DNA of 64,000 bases from CAYFXE01 sp964347035 (lineage in GTDB: Bacteria > Acidobacteriota > Aminicenantia > Aminicenantales > Aminicenantaceae), in NCBI GenBank assembly GCA_964347035.1, contig CAYFXE010000016.1, positions 1 to 64,000 on the forward strand. Direction: 5' to 3'. Shown one piece after another: positions 1 to 8,919 of this stretch (its first letter is position 1; the number at the start of each line of letters is the position of its first letter). A program made the translations under genes and the position numbers. The notes under the pieces are model-generated. The model searched no databases, was not told the DNA's origin, and saw only the letters and a list, made by a program, of their open reading frames with translations.

Positions 1-197
1 CTGGGTTAGGTTGGGTCGGGGCCTTCAATGGTCGCTTCATCCATTCCTAAATACTCAGTCTGTCACGAAAAAAAGATGTTTACAAAATCATCATTTCTTA
101 GTCAGTGTTCAATCCATTCGTCAGATCCTCCCAAAATAGGAAGAAATTTAGGGTTTACACATTACTACTTGATCTTTATCATAAATACAGAATAGTC
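1..197. other. Window edge, no gene identified
   Basis: No gene is supported here. The minus strand near position 57 down to 6 reads about 17 open codons but has a stop immediately upstream. The rest is AT-rich leader before the threonylcarbamoyl-AMP synthase gene. Confidence 0.4.
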
Positions 198-848
198 ATG
201 AAGACACAGATCATCAAGATTAACCTTAGCCTTATCGAACGCGATAAAATAGACAATATCGTGGACATTTTGAGAGAAGGTGGGGTTGTCGTCTACCCGA
301 CAGATACGTTTTATGGATTGGGAGCAAATGTTTACCTCACCGAGGCCGTCAAGAAAATTTACACCTTAAAAAGACGAGAACGGTTAAAACCCATTCCTGT
401 TATCGTTTCTGACTTGGCTATGGCCGAGGATATTTCGACTGATAGGCCCTTAATTTTTCAGGATATAACAAAACGATTCTGGCCAGGCCCCTTAACCATA
501 GTCCTTAAAGCATCCCCCAAAATCCCGGATGTACTCCAGAGTCCTGCTGGATCCATCGGAGTTCGGTGGCCCGATGTGCCTTGGTTGAGAGAGCTCATCA
601 GACAGGGCCGTTTTCCCCTGACAGCCACAAGTGCCAATCTCTCAGGTCATACAGAAATCTCTGATCCAGATGTAATCATAGAAAGCTTCTCGGGAACAGT
701 GGATCTTATTGTCGATGGAGGGATAAGTCCTGGTGAGTTACCTTCTACTGTGCTTGACTTGACCGGGGAGAGGCCAAGAATCCTCCGTGAAGGAGCTTTG
801 CCTTCATCCGAAATAAGACAATACCTCGAGAAACCAGAGGAAAATTAA
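198..848 (+). CDS. tsaC: L-threonylcarbamoyladenylate synthase (TsaC/Sua5/YrdC family)
   Basis: This is a 216-residue YrdC-domain protein. The family makes threonylcarbamoyl-AMP from threonine, bicarbonate and ATP, the first step of the t6A37 modification of ANN-decoding tRNAs, in the cytoplasm. The N-terminal substrate loop (VVVYPTDTFYGLGA), the KRRERLKP basic motif and TATSANLSG are all present. Length fits the short TsaC form; no Sua5 C-terminal domain is seen. I prefer ATG 198 over an upstream ATG at 105 because family similarity starts only after the later Met. The stop overlaps the convergent PqqB-like gene by 4 nt. Confidence 0.9.
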   Translation: MKTQIIKINLSLIERDKIDNIVDILREGGVVVYPTDTFYGLGANVYLTEAVKKIYTLKRRERLKPIPVIVSDLAMAEDISTDRPLIFQDITKRFWPGPLTIVLKASPKIPDVLQSPAGSIGVRWPDVPWLRELIRQGRFPLTATSANLSGHTEISDPDVIIESFSGTVDLIVDGGISPGELPSTVLDLTGERPRILREGALPSSEIRQYLEKPEEN

Positions 849-1840
849 AGGACGAACTCCATCCCATCTTCAGCCAGCCGGAATCCTTCTCCCTCCAGTC
901 TTTTTCGAGCTTCTCCTCTAGGATCAAGAGCTAAATTGGTATGATTGAGGTGAGTGAAAAAGATTTTTGCCTCGCCTTTTCCAGCCAACCTACCTAGAGT
1001 CTTCAGACTGTCTGTGATAAAAGGATGCCCAATCTTGGAGAGGTCCCGTCCAGGGAGTTCATCCGGACTGAAAAAAGTTCCATCCAAGAGAGCGACATCG
1101 ACTTTTTCGACCTCTTCCACGACCGATCGTTCCCAGGCAATCCAACTCTGGATATCAGGGATAAACAAAAGTTGCTTCTCCTGGCCTGAGATGACGAACC
1201 CCAGTGTGTCTGAGTACTCATCCCGATGAGGAACCTGAAATCCTCTCACAGTGATTTTCGGTGTGAGGGGGTAGTTGTGGCTAAGAGATAGAGTTTGGAT
1301 TTTGATGTTTTCCAATTGAACAAGTTGACTCCAAGGTCCGTTGTCAGAAAGAAATCTCTTCATACGCTCGGAACAAAAGACAGGAAGTCTGTGTGTGGAC
1401 ATGGCTTCGTAACCGAAAAAAATCAATCCTGTGTAATGGCCGATGTGAGCATGGGTGAGAAGTATGGAATCGGGAGCGAACTTTGTTTTTTGAGGATTTA
1501 TTCTCTGGTGGATGATATCGAGTTGAGCCCGGATGTCCGGTGTGGCATCTACAAGAAGAAATTGTTTTTCCTTTAAATCAAGAATCGCTAACGAGGATAT
1601 CAGGCGGGAAAGCTGGGGAAAGCGCCGGGCCTTAAGGCACTTCTCACAGTAACAGCCGAAATGAGGAATGCCACCATCCTGGGCTGTCCCCATGACTTTA
1701 ACGACGATACCGGCTCCTCCCAGGTGTTTTTTTTCTTCTTCGAGAATGACTGTTTTCTTCTCTGAGGAAAGGAGGGCATTAAGGCTGGCGAATCCCCCGA
1801 GACAGACGTTCAAAAAGTTTCTTCTCTTTATTTTTGTCAT
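845..1840 (-). CDS. Tat-exported PqqB-like metallo-beta-lactamase fold protein
   Basis: The 331-residue protein starts with a twin-arginine signal (KRRNFLNVCLGG) followed by a PqqB-like metallo-hydrolase fold. The GTAQDGGIPHFGC segment, the Cys pair CYCEKC and the metal motif THAHIGHYTGL are visible, with DGTFFSPDEL and HLNHTN further on. PqqB itself acts in pyrroloquinoline quinone synthesis, but no pqqACDE genes lie nearby and PqqB is cytoplasmic. A periplasmic phosphodiesterase or hydrolase of the same fold is more likely. The substrate is unknown. It is convergent with tsaC. Confidence 0.75.
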   Translation of the reverse strand: MTKIKRRNFLNVCLGGFASLNALLSSEKKTVILEEEKKHLGGAGIVVKVMGTAQDGGIPHFGCYCEKCLKARRFPQLSRLISSLAILDLKEKQFLLVDATPDIRAQLDIIHQRINPQKTKFAPDSILLTHAHIGHYTGLIFFGYEAMSTHRLPVFCSERMKRFLSDNGPWSQLVQLENIKIQTLSLSHNYPLTPKITVRGFQVPHRDEYSDTLGFVISGQEKQLLFIPDIQSWIAWERSVVEEVEKVDVALLDGTFFSPDELPGRDLSKIGHPFITDSLKTLGRLAGKGEAKIFFTHLNHTNLALDPRGEARKRLEGEGFRLAEDGMEFVL

Positions 1841-1998
1841 GGTTGTCGTTCAGTGATGAATTTCTCTGTAAACATGTCATGTCAACAGAAAGATTCTCGC
1901 ATCGCTTTTGCGCTGTTCTCTCGCTTTGAAGCGATGTATCCCCGATTCATTAAAGCTGTGAGCTCGTCAACAAAGATATGTAATCCCTGACTAAAAAA

Positions 1999-3933
1999 TT
2001 ATACCACCTTTGCTCCGGGGGGCACATCCGGATCAAAGAAAGAAAGGCTAGCCTTGCCCTCAATCTCAGCCGCCAGGATCATTCCTTGGGACTCGATGCC
2101 ACGGATAACAGCTGGCTTCAGGTTGATGATGACGGCCAGCTTCTTACCCACCAGATCTTCTGCTGTGTAGACATCCGCTATTCCAGCCACCATGGTCCTC
2201 TTTTCGGTCCCGATATCCACTTCGAGTTTGATGAGTTTTTCCGTCCCTTCGACCTTTTCCGCGGCGGTAATTTCCCCGACTCTGAGGTCCATTTTCTTGA
2301 ATTCTTCGAACGTCACGTATTCCATTTTTTCCTCCTTTGAGCCTTGATCAGGCTGGATATCCTCCTCCTTGAGAAAGTCTTTTAGGGCGATCCTTGGGAA
2401 GAGGGGCACAGGGGGTTTGACTTTTTGACCTGCCTTGAAGCTGTCAAATCTCAATCCAGAAAAGGGCTCGTCCCTGATAGGTTTTTCCTCCCCCAATAAA
2501 TCCCAAGCCTTTGCCATCGACTCGGGCATCACCGGAAACAGAAAATAGACGATGGACCGAATGGCGGAGGCTGTCTGGAGGAGGATTCTTCCCAACCGCT
2601 TCTTTCGATTTCTGTCTTTTGCGATGTTCCAGGGTTCGTTTTCGGCTAGATATTTGTTGACTGAATTGATGTAAGTCCAGATTTCCTCCAAGGCGCGGCT
2701 TAGGGCATACTCCTCATAAAGTTGAAACACTCTTTCCTTTGTCTTTTCGAAATCTTGTCTGAGTTTTCTGTCTATTTCCTCTTCCTCCGAGACATCCTCG
2801 ATCTGGCCATCAAAGTAATTCTGGATCATGGTCAAGGTGCGTTGGATGAGGTTTCCGAGATCGTTGGCTAAGTCAGAGTTCACCCGGTGGATAAAACCTT
2901 CATGGGAAAAATTCCCATCCAACCCGATGGGAATCTCCCGAAGCACAAAATAACGCAGTGGGTCTGCACCGAATGTCTTGAGGATGAGGTAAGGATCCAG
3001 GATATTGCCCTTTGATTTGGACATTTTCGTCTCGTCCCGAAGCCACCAACCGTGGCCGAATACGGTTTGAGGCAGGGAAAAATCTGCGGCCATCAGGAAC
3101 GCCGGCCAGAAAATCGCGTGGAACCGGAGGATATCCTTCCCTATAAGATGTACGTTAGCCGGCCAATACTTCTGGAAGAGATTTTCGTCACGGTCATAGC
3201 CGATACCCGTGAGATAATTATGCAAGGCATCGAACCAGACATAAATCGTGTGATCTGGATCACCGGGAACAGGAATTCCCCATTTGACTGTCGTCCGGGT
3301 AATACTTAAATCCTTGAGACCCTGACGGACGAAACTGACCACCTCGTTCATTCGACTCGGAGGGCGAACGAACGTGGGATTTTTTTGGTAGAAATCCAGC
3401 AACCGCTCCTGGTAAGCCGAAAGCTTAAAAAAATAACACTCCTCTGAGACAATGCCGGCCTTACGTCCGCAGTCAGGACAGATCTTATAATCCCCTTCCT
3501 CGAGGGGAACATCCTCTGGCAGAAAATATTCATCAGAGATACAATACCATCCCTTGTATATTCCCTTGTAAATGTCCCCTTTGTCTTTGAGTTTGTGGAA
3601 GACCTTTTGCACGCCTTTTTCGTGGAAGGGTTCGGTGGTCCGAATAAAAAAATCATAGGAAATATTGAGATCTTTCCAGAGCTTTTTGTACCGATCTACA
3701 ACCTTATCAGCCAGCTCAATCGGTTGGAGCCCCTTTTCTGAAGCGGCCCGTTCCACCTTCTGGCCGTGTTCGTCTGTGCCGGTGAGGAAGAAGACCTCCT
3801 CACCCGCTAACTTTTTAAAACGGGCAAGGGCATCAGCGATAATCGTTGTGTAGGAATGTCCGATGTGAGGAACGTCGTTGACATAGTAGATAGGAGTTGT
3901 GATGTAGAAATGTTTCTTAGAGCTCTCTGCCAC
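1999..3933 (-). CDS. metG: Methionyl-tRNA synthetase with C-terminal tRNA-binding domain
   Basis: This 644-residue protein charges tRNA-Met. The class I signature HIGH is at residues 23-26 and KMSKS is in DETKMSKSKGN. The zinc-knuckle region contains CPDC, but the first half reads C-I-S-D, so one Cys is replaced by Asp. The last ~105 residues (EFKKMDLRVGEI onward) form a Trbp111/EMAP-type tRNA-binding domain joined by a Glu/Lys-rich linker. Its 5' end overlaps the 3' end of folE by 17 nt on the same strand, so translation is probably coupled. Confidence 0.96.
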   Translation of the reverse strand: MAESSKKHFYITTPIYYVNDVPHIGHSYTTIIADALARFKKLAGEEVFFLTGTDEHGQKVERAASEKGLQPIELADKVVDRYKKLWKDLNISYDFFIRTTEPFHEKGVQKVFHKLKDKGDIYKGIYKGWYCISDEYFLPEDVPLEEGDYKICPDCGRKAGIVSEECYFFKLSAYQERLLDFYQKNPTFVRPPSRMNEVVSFVRQGLKDLSITRTTVKWGIPVPGDPDHTIYVWFDALHNYLTGIGYDRDENLFQKYWPANVHLIGKDILRFHAIFWPAFLMAADFSLPQTVFGHGWWLRDETKMSKSKGNILDPYLILKTFGADPLRYFVLREIPIGLDGNFSHEGFIHRVNSDLANDLGNLIQRTLTMIQNYFDGQIEDVSEEEEIDRKLRQDFEKTKERVFQLYEEYALSRALEEIWTYINSVNKYLAENEPWNIAKDRNRKKRLGRILLQTASAIRSIVYFLFPVMPESMAKAWDLLGEEKPIRDEPFSGLRFDSFKAGQKVKPPVPLFPRIALKDFLKEEDIQPDQGSKEEKMEYVTFEEFKKMDLRVGEITAAEKVEGTEKLIKLEVDIGTEKRTMVAGIADVYTAEDLVGKKLAVIINLKPAVIRGIESQGMILAAEIEGKASLSFFDPDVPPGAKVV

Positions 3934-4525
3934 CGGAAAATCCTCCCCGAATCAAGGTCATGGCCTCTGAACGCGTGGCGCTATTCGTCCGGAACGAACC
4001 TCTCACAGCCGAAGTCACGGTCAGCGACTTTGGTTTTTTCGCACCCCTCATAGACATGCACATATGTTCGGCCTCGATGACCACCATCACCCCGAGGGGC
4101 TGGAGGTGGTCGTTAATCAAATCGGCGATCTCCTTGGTCAACCTTTCCTGAACTTGAAGCCTTCGAGAAAGGATGTCTACCACCCGGGCAATTTTGCTTA
4201 GCCCGACGATTCTTCCCCGTTTAGGAATATAGGCCACATGGGCCACTCCAGCAAACGGAAGAAGATGGTGTTCGCACATAGAATACAGCGGGATATTCTT
4301 GATGAGGACCATCTCGTCATGCTTTTCCTCCTGAATCGGCCTGAGTTGATCCGATGCTTCCTCTTGAATCCCGCCCAGTATTTCCGAAAACATATGGGCC
4401 ACTCTCTTTGGCGTCGCTTTAAGCCCGGGTCGCTGGGGGTCTTCGCCGACTCCCTCCAGGATCAGTTTTACACCTCTTTCGATCTTCTTGATATCCCCTC
4501 TTTTCTTCTTGCTTTTCGCGGGCAT
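3917..4525 (-). CDS. folE: GTP cyclohydrolase I
   Basis: FolE converts GTP to 7,8-dihydroneopterin triphosphate, the entry point to folate. All three zinc ligands are in place: Cys84 and His87 in CEHH, and Cys156 in EHMCMSMRG. The 202-residue length is normal, with a Lys-rich N-terminus. It sits between larC and metG in a minus-strand run with overlap or short spacing. A role in molybdopterin or queuosine supply is possible because queA and pterin enzymes are present, but folate is the family default. Confidence 0.96.
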   Translation of the reverse strand: MPAKSKKKRGDIKKIERGVKLILEGVGEDPQRPGLKATPKRVAHMFSEILGGIQEEASDQLRPIQEEKHDEMVLIKNIPLYSMCEHHLLPFAGVAHVAYIPKRGRIVGLSKIARVVDILSRRLQVQERLTKEIADLINDHLQPLGVMVVIEAEHMCMSMRGAKKPKSLTVTSAVRGSFRTNSATRSEAMTLIRGGFSGGREL

Positions 4526-4546
4526 TTTCTTCCTCGGTTGTTTTCT

Positions 4547-5740
4547 TTAACCCTTTCTTTTCCCTGGTTTTCTCTTTTTTTTGTTGAATTCTCTTAAGGT
4601 CAGCTGGATCACTTGTTTAACAGGAAGATTATTTTTTTTTGCCAATCTAAGACAATCATTAAATTCTGGCTGGATGTTGACTTCCTGCCCTTCGAGGTAG
4701 GCGATCTTAACGGCAACTTTTTCTCCCAGAACGTCGACGGTCAATGACTCTCTCTCCAGGACGCGTCTCTCGACGGGGAGGTATCTGACACCGATGCTCG
4801 TCGTTTCTTTAAAGATGGCTTCGATGAGACGATCTATTTTATCAATCTCCGCCATCAGGGTTAATTTAGAGGCCATCCTGTTCTTTTTCATGAAAATAGG
4901 CGTCAGGAACACATCCAATGCTCCCAACTTGAAGGCTGTATCGAAGAAGGCACCCAAGAGTTGAGGGGATGAGTCGTCGATATTCGCCTCGATCATGTAG
5001 ACTCTTTTGTCGGTGTCGAATTTTTCTTTCTTGCCGTAGAAAATGCGGAGAATATTCGGGAAGCGCGGAAAGTTCCGATTCCCCGCTCCACAACCGATTT
5101 TTTCATAGGATATTTCAGGGAAGGGCATAAATTTCTTAACGAGGGTCGACACGATGGCCGCTCCTGTGGGAGTCACAAGTTCCTGCTTCACCCAAGCAGA
5201 ATAGATGGGAATATTTTTGAGGAGCTCAGCCACGGCCGGAGGGGGTACGGGTAGAATGCCATGAGATGCTTTGACCCATCCCTGACCTACATTCAGGGGG
5301 GATGAGTAGAATTCGCCGATTTCAAGCTGTTCGGCCAGAAAAAAGGTTCCCACGATGTCCACGATCGCATCATCGGCGCCAGCTTCATGAAGATGAGTGT
5401 CTTGGAATTTTCGCCCATGGACCCTAGCTTCTGCTTTGAAGAGGTTTTTGAAAACGGCGAGAGCCTTGGTCTTTACAGAGGAGGAGAAAGAACTTTTTAT
5501 GATCAGAGACTCGATATCCCGCCATTTCCTCGACGGACTCTTTTGCCTTGTCACCTTGATGCTTACCCGTAGGCCGCGGAGAGAGGCTCTTTTTGCTTCT
5601 TTTATCTGAATCTCGACAGGAAGTTCCAGTTCAGCCATTTTTTTCTTGAATAGAGACGATGAAACACCGATGTCCAGAAGAGCTCCGAGGATCATATCCC
5701 CACTCAACCCGGCATAAGCATCAAGATAGGCAAAATGCAT
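4547..5740 (-). CDS. larC: Nickel pincer cofactor insertion protein LarC
   Basis: This 397-residue protein matches LarC, which inserts nickel into pyridinium-3,5-bisthiocarboxylic acid mononucleotide by cyclometallation. Recognisable segments are YLDAYAGLSGDMILGALLDIG at the N-terminus, THLHEAGADDAIVDIVG (potential metal ligands), VPPPAVAELL, and MIEANIDDSSPQLLG at the LarC2 junction. In some lactobacilli LarC needs a programmed frameshift; here it is one continuous frame. No larA, larB or larE lies in the window, so partners must be elsewhere. Confidence 0.9.
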   Translation of the reverse strand: MHFAYLDAYAGLSGDMILGALLDIGVSSSLFKKKMAELELPVEIQIKEAKRASLRGLRVSIKVTRQKSPSRKWRDIESLIIKSSFSSSVKTKALAVFKNLFKAEARVHGRKFQDTHLHEAGADDAIVDIVGTFFLAEQLEIGEFYSSPLNVGQGWVKASHGILPVPPPAVAELLKNIPIYSAWVKQELVTPTGAAIVSTLVKKFMPFPEISYEKIGCGAGNRNFPRFPNILRIFYGKKEKFDTDKRVYMIEANIDDSSPQLLGAFFDTAFKLGALDVFLTPIFMKKNRMASKLTLMAEIDKIDRLIEAIFKETTSIGVRYLPVERRVLERESLTVDVLGEKVAVKIAYLEGQEVNIQPEFNDCLRLAKKNNLPVKQVIQLTLREFNKKKRKPGKRKG

Positions 5741-5793
5741 GTCAAATCATTCCTTATTTATTGGAGATACAAACCTTAATTTATTCATGCTCT

Positions 5794-6558
5794 TCAATCG
5801 GAGGATATTAGTCTGAGTTTTTCATCGATCAATGGTAGGATTTCACCAGCGCCTCCTCGGAAAGAGAAATTCGCATAGGCGGTGAGTGGAGTCGAGGTGG
5901 GATTAACCTCGACGATTTTTGCTCCTGCTTCAGCTGCTGTCAGAGGAAGGGACGCGGCCGGCTGGACGACTGCCGAGGTCCCGACGACGAATATGACCTG
6001 ACAATTAGCACTCAGATAAAAGGCATTGTGTAAAACGGATGACTCTAAGGATTCTCCGAACCAGACGACATGGGGTCTCAGAAGAGCTCCGCATTCAGGA
6101 CACTTTGGAGGGATTTCTCTGAGTGGTGTATCATGGTTTTCCATGACTGTGTCCTCTTCGGTGCACCGGATTTTCCATATGTTCCCGTGAAGCTCGAATA
6201 CCTTTTTGGAACCTGCTTTCTGATGGAGACCATCGATATTTTGGGTAATCAGATGAAACGAAGGAAAAAACTTTTCCCAACGGGCAATCACCTTATGGCC
6301 AGAGTTAGGCTCTTTTGAACAGATTAATCCTCGCCGCCAATCATACCATTCCCATACGAGCTGGGGATTATGGCTGAAGGCTGTGGGTGTGGCCAGGTCC
6401 TCGGCTCTGTATGTTTTCCAGAGGCCGTCTTGGCCGCGGAAGGTGGGGACTCCTGATTCGGCTGATATTCCCGCTCCAGTCAGGATGACTACCCGCTCTG
6501 CTCCCTTGAGAATCTCGATTAGAGAATTGAGATTATCCTTGTTTTCCATCTTTCTCAC
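5794..6558 (-). CDS. NAD-dependent protein deacylase, sirtuin family
   Basis: A 254-residue SIR2 fold that removes acyl groups from lysine using NAD. Motifs seen are GAGISAESGVPTFRG, TQNIDGLHQKAG with the following HGN (catalytic His), WFGESL and VVGTSAVVQPA. The zinc module is incomplete: CPEC supplies the second pair, but the first pair is C-T-E-E, so only three of four expected Cys are present. It lies 53 nt upstream of larC on the same strand. Whether it is a deacetylase or desuccinylase cannot be told from sequence alone. Confidence 0.9.
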   Translation of the reverse strand: MRKMENKDNLNSLIEILKGAERVVILTGAGISAESGVPTFRGQDGLWKTYRAEDLATPTAFSHNPQLVWEWYDWRRGLICSKEPNSGHKVIARWEKFFPSFHLITQNIDGLHQKAGSKKVFELHGNIWKIRCTEEDTVMENHDTPLREIPPKCPECGALLRPHVVWFGESLESSVLHNAFYLSANCQVIFVVGTSAVVQPAASLPLTAAEAGAKIVEVNPTSTPLTAYANFSFRGGAGEILPLIDEKLRLISSD

Positions 6559-6970
6559 CTTCGGTCAATAGGATAATCTTTTCTCCCTGAAAAATCAAAA
6601 ATTAAATGGGGTAGATATTCATCTTTCTCCCAGGACCGCTCAGTACTCAAGAGCTTCCTCACTATTTTCAATCCTTAATAGTTTTTTATGCTCGTTACGG
6701 ATACTGGTGTGTTTTGGTCTTTTCTCCTTTAGTGATATGAAAATACACGCTTAATTTTGGCTGACCTTTTTGTGGAAGATAAAAGACGTCTTGTATTGGT
6801 TCATTTATGTTTGTAGATTATACAGATGTCATTTTGAGGTGACATTTTAAAAAAAGATTTTCTCTCATTTCACCTGAAAAAAATGGCATATACCTTGCAA
6901 TAAAAGATTAGAGGTGGATGATACGGGCATATCAATTCGATAAAAAAATAAAAATCAAACACCAAAAATT
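6559..6970. other. AT-rich intergenic region with small inverted repeat
   Basis: About 410 nt without a gene, between divergent sirtuin and barrel genes, so it must hold promoters for both. I see one 6-bp perfect inverted repeat, ATGTCA-N8-TGACAT (6826-6845), followed by T/A-rich DNA. This could be an operator or leader hairpin. No convincing -35/-10 pair was chosen. Confidence 0.35.
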
Positions 6971-7759
6971 ATGAAAAAGAGGATTCTTCTTCTCATACTC
7001 GTTGTGATTTTTCTGTTGCCAGCTCATCTTCAGGCGAAGAGTCTATTCATTAAAATGTCTTTGGGCATAACTTTGGGAGGAGATATGGATGATATTCTTA
7101 TCACTCGTCCCGAGTTCGCTGATTACATATCTATAGGACAGGATAAAAACATAAAACTCGGCCAGGGCGTCTATATGGAACTTATTTATCAGGTTAGTCG
7201 TCATATCAGTTTCTCTGTAAGAAACGGATATTTGTATAAATTGTTAACAGGAAACACAGCTGAATTTGAGCCACCTACGTTTAAAGTAAAATATGTCATC
7301 ACACCTGAATTTTCGGCAGAAGCTATCCCCATCTGTTTTTCTGCTGTATTTACCTACCCGATTAGAGGTTCTTTCCAAATCAATATTACAGGAGGATTAG
7401 GCTATTATTTTGGAACTTTCGAGAGTAAATCTAAATGGCGCTCACCTGATTACCCAGGTTATACCACGTTGGAGGATCGTTCATGGAATTTCAAAGGCAG
7501 CAGTAGAGCCATTGGATATCACCTTGGAGCAGGTTTTGATTTTGGTCTTTATGAGAATCTCTTCTTGACTCTTGATGCTCTTTACAGGACAGTCAATTTC
7601 AATAGCATTAAAAGCGAAGCCGAATTAGGAGTCGAAACGACATTCTTCTATCTTGAATTTTTCGAAGGAAAGCATACCCAAATTGATTTTGACTACCGTG
7701 TCAATCAGGTCAGTCTCTCCGGTCTCTCAATTCAAGGAGGAGTCAAGTTCAGATTTTAG
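6971..7759 (+). CDS. Outer-membrane beta-barrel protein (paralogue of the one at 62438)
   Basis: The 262-residue protein has a clear Sec signal (KKR then LLLILVVIFLLP, cleavage near LQA-KS) and alternating hydrophobic/polar strands rich in Gly and aromatic residues. It ends in VKFRF, the C-terminal aromatic signal used by the BAM machinery. The segment TGGLGYYFGTFES and the tail LSGLSIQGGVKFRF have counterparts in the protein at 62438-63220 (GGGGYYLGSFED, LNGFSLRAGIKFKF), so the two are paralogues. Function is not known; size suggests an 8-10-stranded OmpW/OprF-N-like barrel. The gene is visibly AT-richer than its neighbours. Confidence 0.75.
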   Translation: MKKRILLLILVVIFLLPAHLQAKSLFIKMSLGITLGGDMDDILITRPEFADYISIGQDKNIKLGQGVYMELIYQVSRHISFSVRNGYLYKLLTGNTAEFEPPTFKVKYVITPEFSAEAIPICFSAVFTYPIRGSFQINITGGLGYYFGTFESKSKWRSPDYPGYTTLEDRSWNFKGSSRAIGYHLGAGFDFGLYENLFLTLDALYRTVNFNSIKSEAELGVETTFFYLEFFEGKHTQIDFDYRVNQVSLSGLSIQGGVKFRF

Positions 7760-7779
7760 ACATTGTTCATTTAGCGCTT

Positions 7780-7807
7780 GCCTCACTGGATAAAAGTGGC
7801 ATGTTTT
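7780..7807 (+). terminator. Possible rho-independent terminator
   Basis: GCC(T)CACT pairs with AGTGGC around a GGATAAA loop, followed by ATGTTTTT, about 20 nt after the barrel stop. The stem is short and has a bulge, so this is tentative. Confidence 0.3.
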
Positions 7808-7962
7808 TGGTCCCACGGGGCTGAACTTTCCTTTCTCCTGGTTTTATCAACATTCAACCTGATCCGACAGATTAATCCTGAGAAGTTCTTCCTCACAGAG
7901 CCTGAAAAGTATTAACAGGATTACACGCAGACCATAGAGGAGGCAGCGATTCCGCCGTTCTC

Positions 7963-7991
7963 TTGACTTCATTTGGCATAAGTTATATATC
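7963..7991 (+). promoter_or_regulatory. Sigma-70-like promoter for MTA phosphorylase
   Basis: TTGACT (7963-7968), a 17-bp spacer and TATATC (7986-7991), placed 22 bp before the ATG at 8014. The leader would be short. Confidence 0.5.
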
Positions 7992-8013
7992 AATAACCTC
8001 ATCTTAAGCGAAA

Positions 8014-8901
8014 ATGATGGATAGCGAAAAAAAGATTAAGGTGGATATAGGCATCCTAGGAGGGACTGGTCTGTATGAAATAGAAGGCATCGAGGATGTT
8101 GAGCGCGTCGATCTTGATACTCCTTTCGGCCTGCCCTCGGATGCCTATGTCATCGGCGTTCTGGAAGGCAGAAAAGTAGCCTTTCTCAACCGCCATGGAC
8201 AAGGGCATCGTATTTTACCCTCAGAGATCAACTACAGAGCGAACATTTACGGATTCAAGAGACTGGGAGTGGAAAGGGTCATCTCTGTCAATTCTGTAGG
8301 GTCCCTTCGAGAGGAGATCAAGCCCAGAGACATTGTTTTGTCTGACCAGTTTTTTGACAGAACGCGACGCCAGAATTCCTTCTTTGGGGAAGGCATAGCT
8401 GCCCATGTGAGTTTCGATCAACCGGTCTGCCCGGCACTCTCCGGAGTCCTGTTCGAGGTCGGGAAGGAACTCGGCTTGAGTGTCCACCCTAGCGGGACTT
8501 ACATCTGTATCGAGGGTCCTTCCTTTTCGAGCAAGGGGGAGTCGCTCATCTACCGTTCATGGGGTTGTGATGTCATCGGCATGACGAGTACCACAGAGGC
8601 CAAACTCTGCCGGGAAGCTGAGATCTGCTACTCGACTATGAATCTCGTGTGTGATTATGACGCCTGGCACGAAGAAGAAGATCCGGTAACGATCGAGATG
8701 ATTCTGGATAACATGCAGAAAAACGTCTCTAATGCTAAGGATATTATCAGGAGGAGTTTCTCAACGCTCTCATCTCATAGAGGGGAGGATTGTGGGTGCG
8801 GAGAGGCCCTCAAGAATTGTGTTATCACCGACCCGACGCTTATGCCTCCTGAGACGAAAGAGAGACTGCGGCTTATCATCGAAAAGTATGTTAAATATTA
8901 A
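8014..8901 (+). CDS. mtnP: 5'-methylthioadenosine phosphorylase (MTAP/PNP family)
   Basis: A 295-residue trimeric-type nucleoside phosphorylase that splits methylthioadenosine into adenine and methylthioribose-1-phosphate. It carries GILGGTGLY (phosphate loop), NRHGQGH, IEGPSFSSKGE, the GMTSTTEAKLCREAEICY signature, and CDYDAWHE with the Asp pair typical of adenine-specific MTAP rather than guanine-type PNP. The C-terminal Cys-rich CGCGEALKNC is unusual. It is followed 18 nt later by a PfkB kinase, suggesting a nucleoside/methionine salvage pair. No mtnA or other salvage genes are seen here. Confidence 0.9.
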   Translation: MMDSEKKIKVDIGILGGTGLYEIEGIEDVERVDLDTPFGLPSDAYVIGVLEGRKVAFLNRHGQGHRILPSEINYRANIYGFKRLGVERVISVNSVGSLREEIKPRDIVLSDQFFDRTRRQNSFFGEGIAAHVSFDQPVCPALSGVLFEVGKELGLSVHPSGTYICIEGPSFSSKGESLIYRSWGCDVIGMTSTTEAKLCREAEICYSTMNLVCDYDAWHEEEDPVTIEMILDNMQKNVSNAKDIIRRSFSTLSSHRGEDCGCGEALKNCVITDPTLMPPETKERLRLIIEKYVKY

Positions 8902-8919
8902 CTCGAGGTCATTCCTTCC

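Noticed and set aside
4547..5740. A programmed frameshift in larC as in Lactobacillus
   Set aside because: The gene is one uninterrupted frame of normal length.
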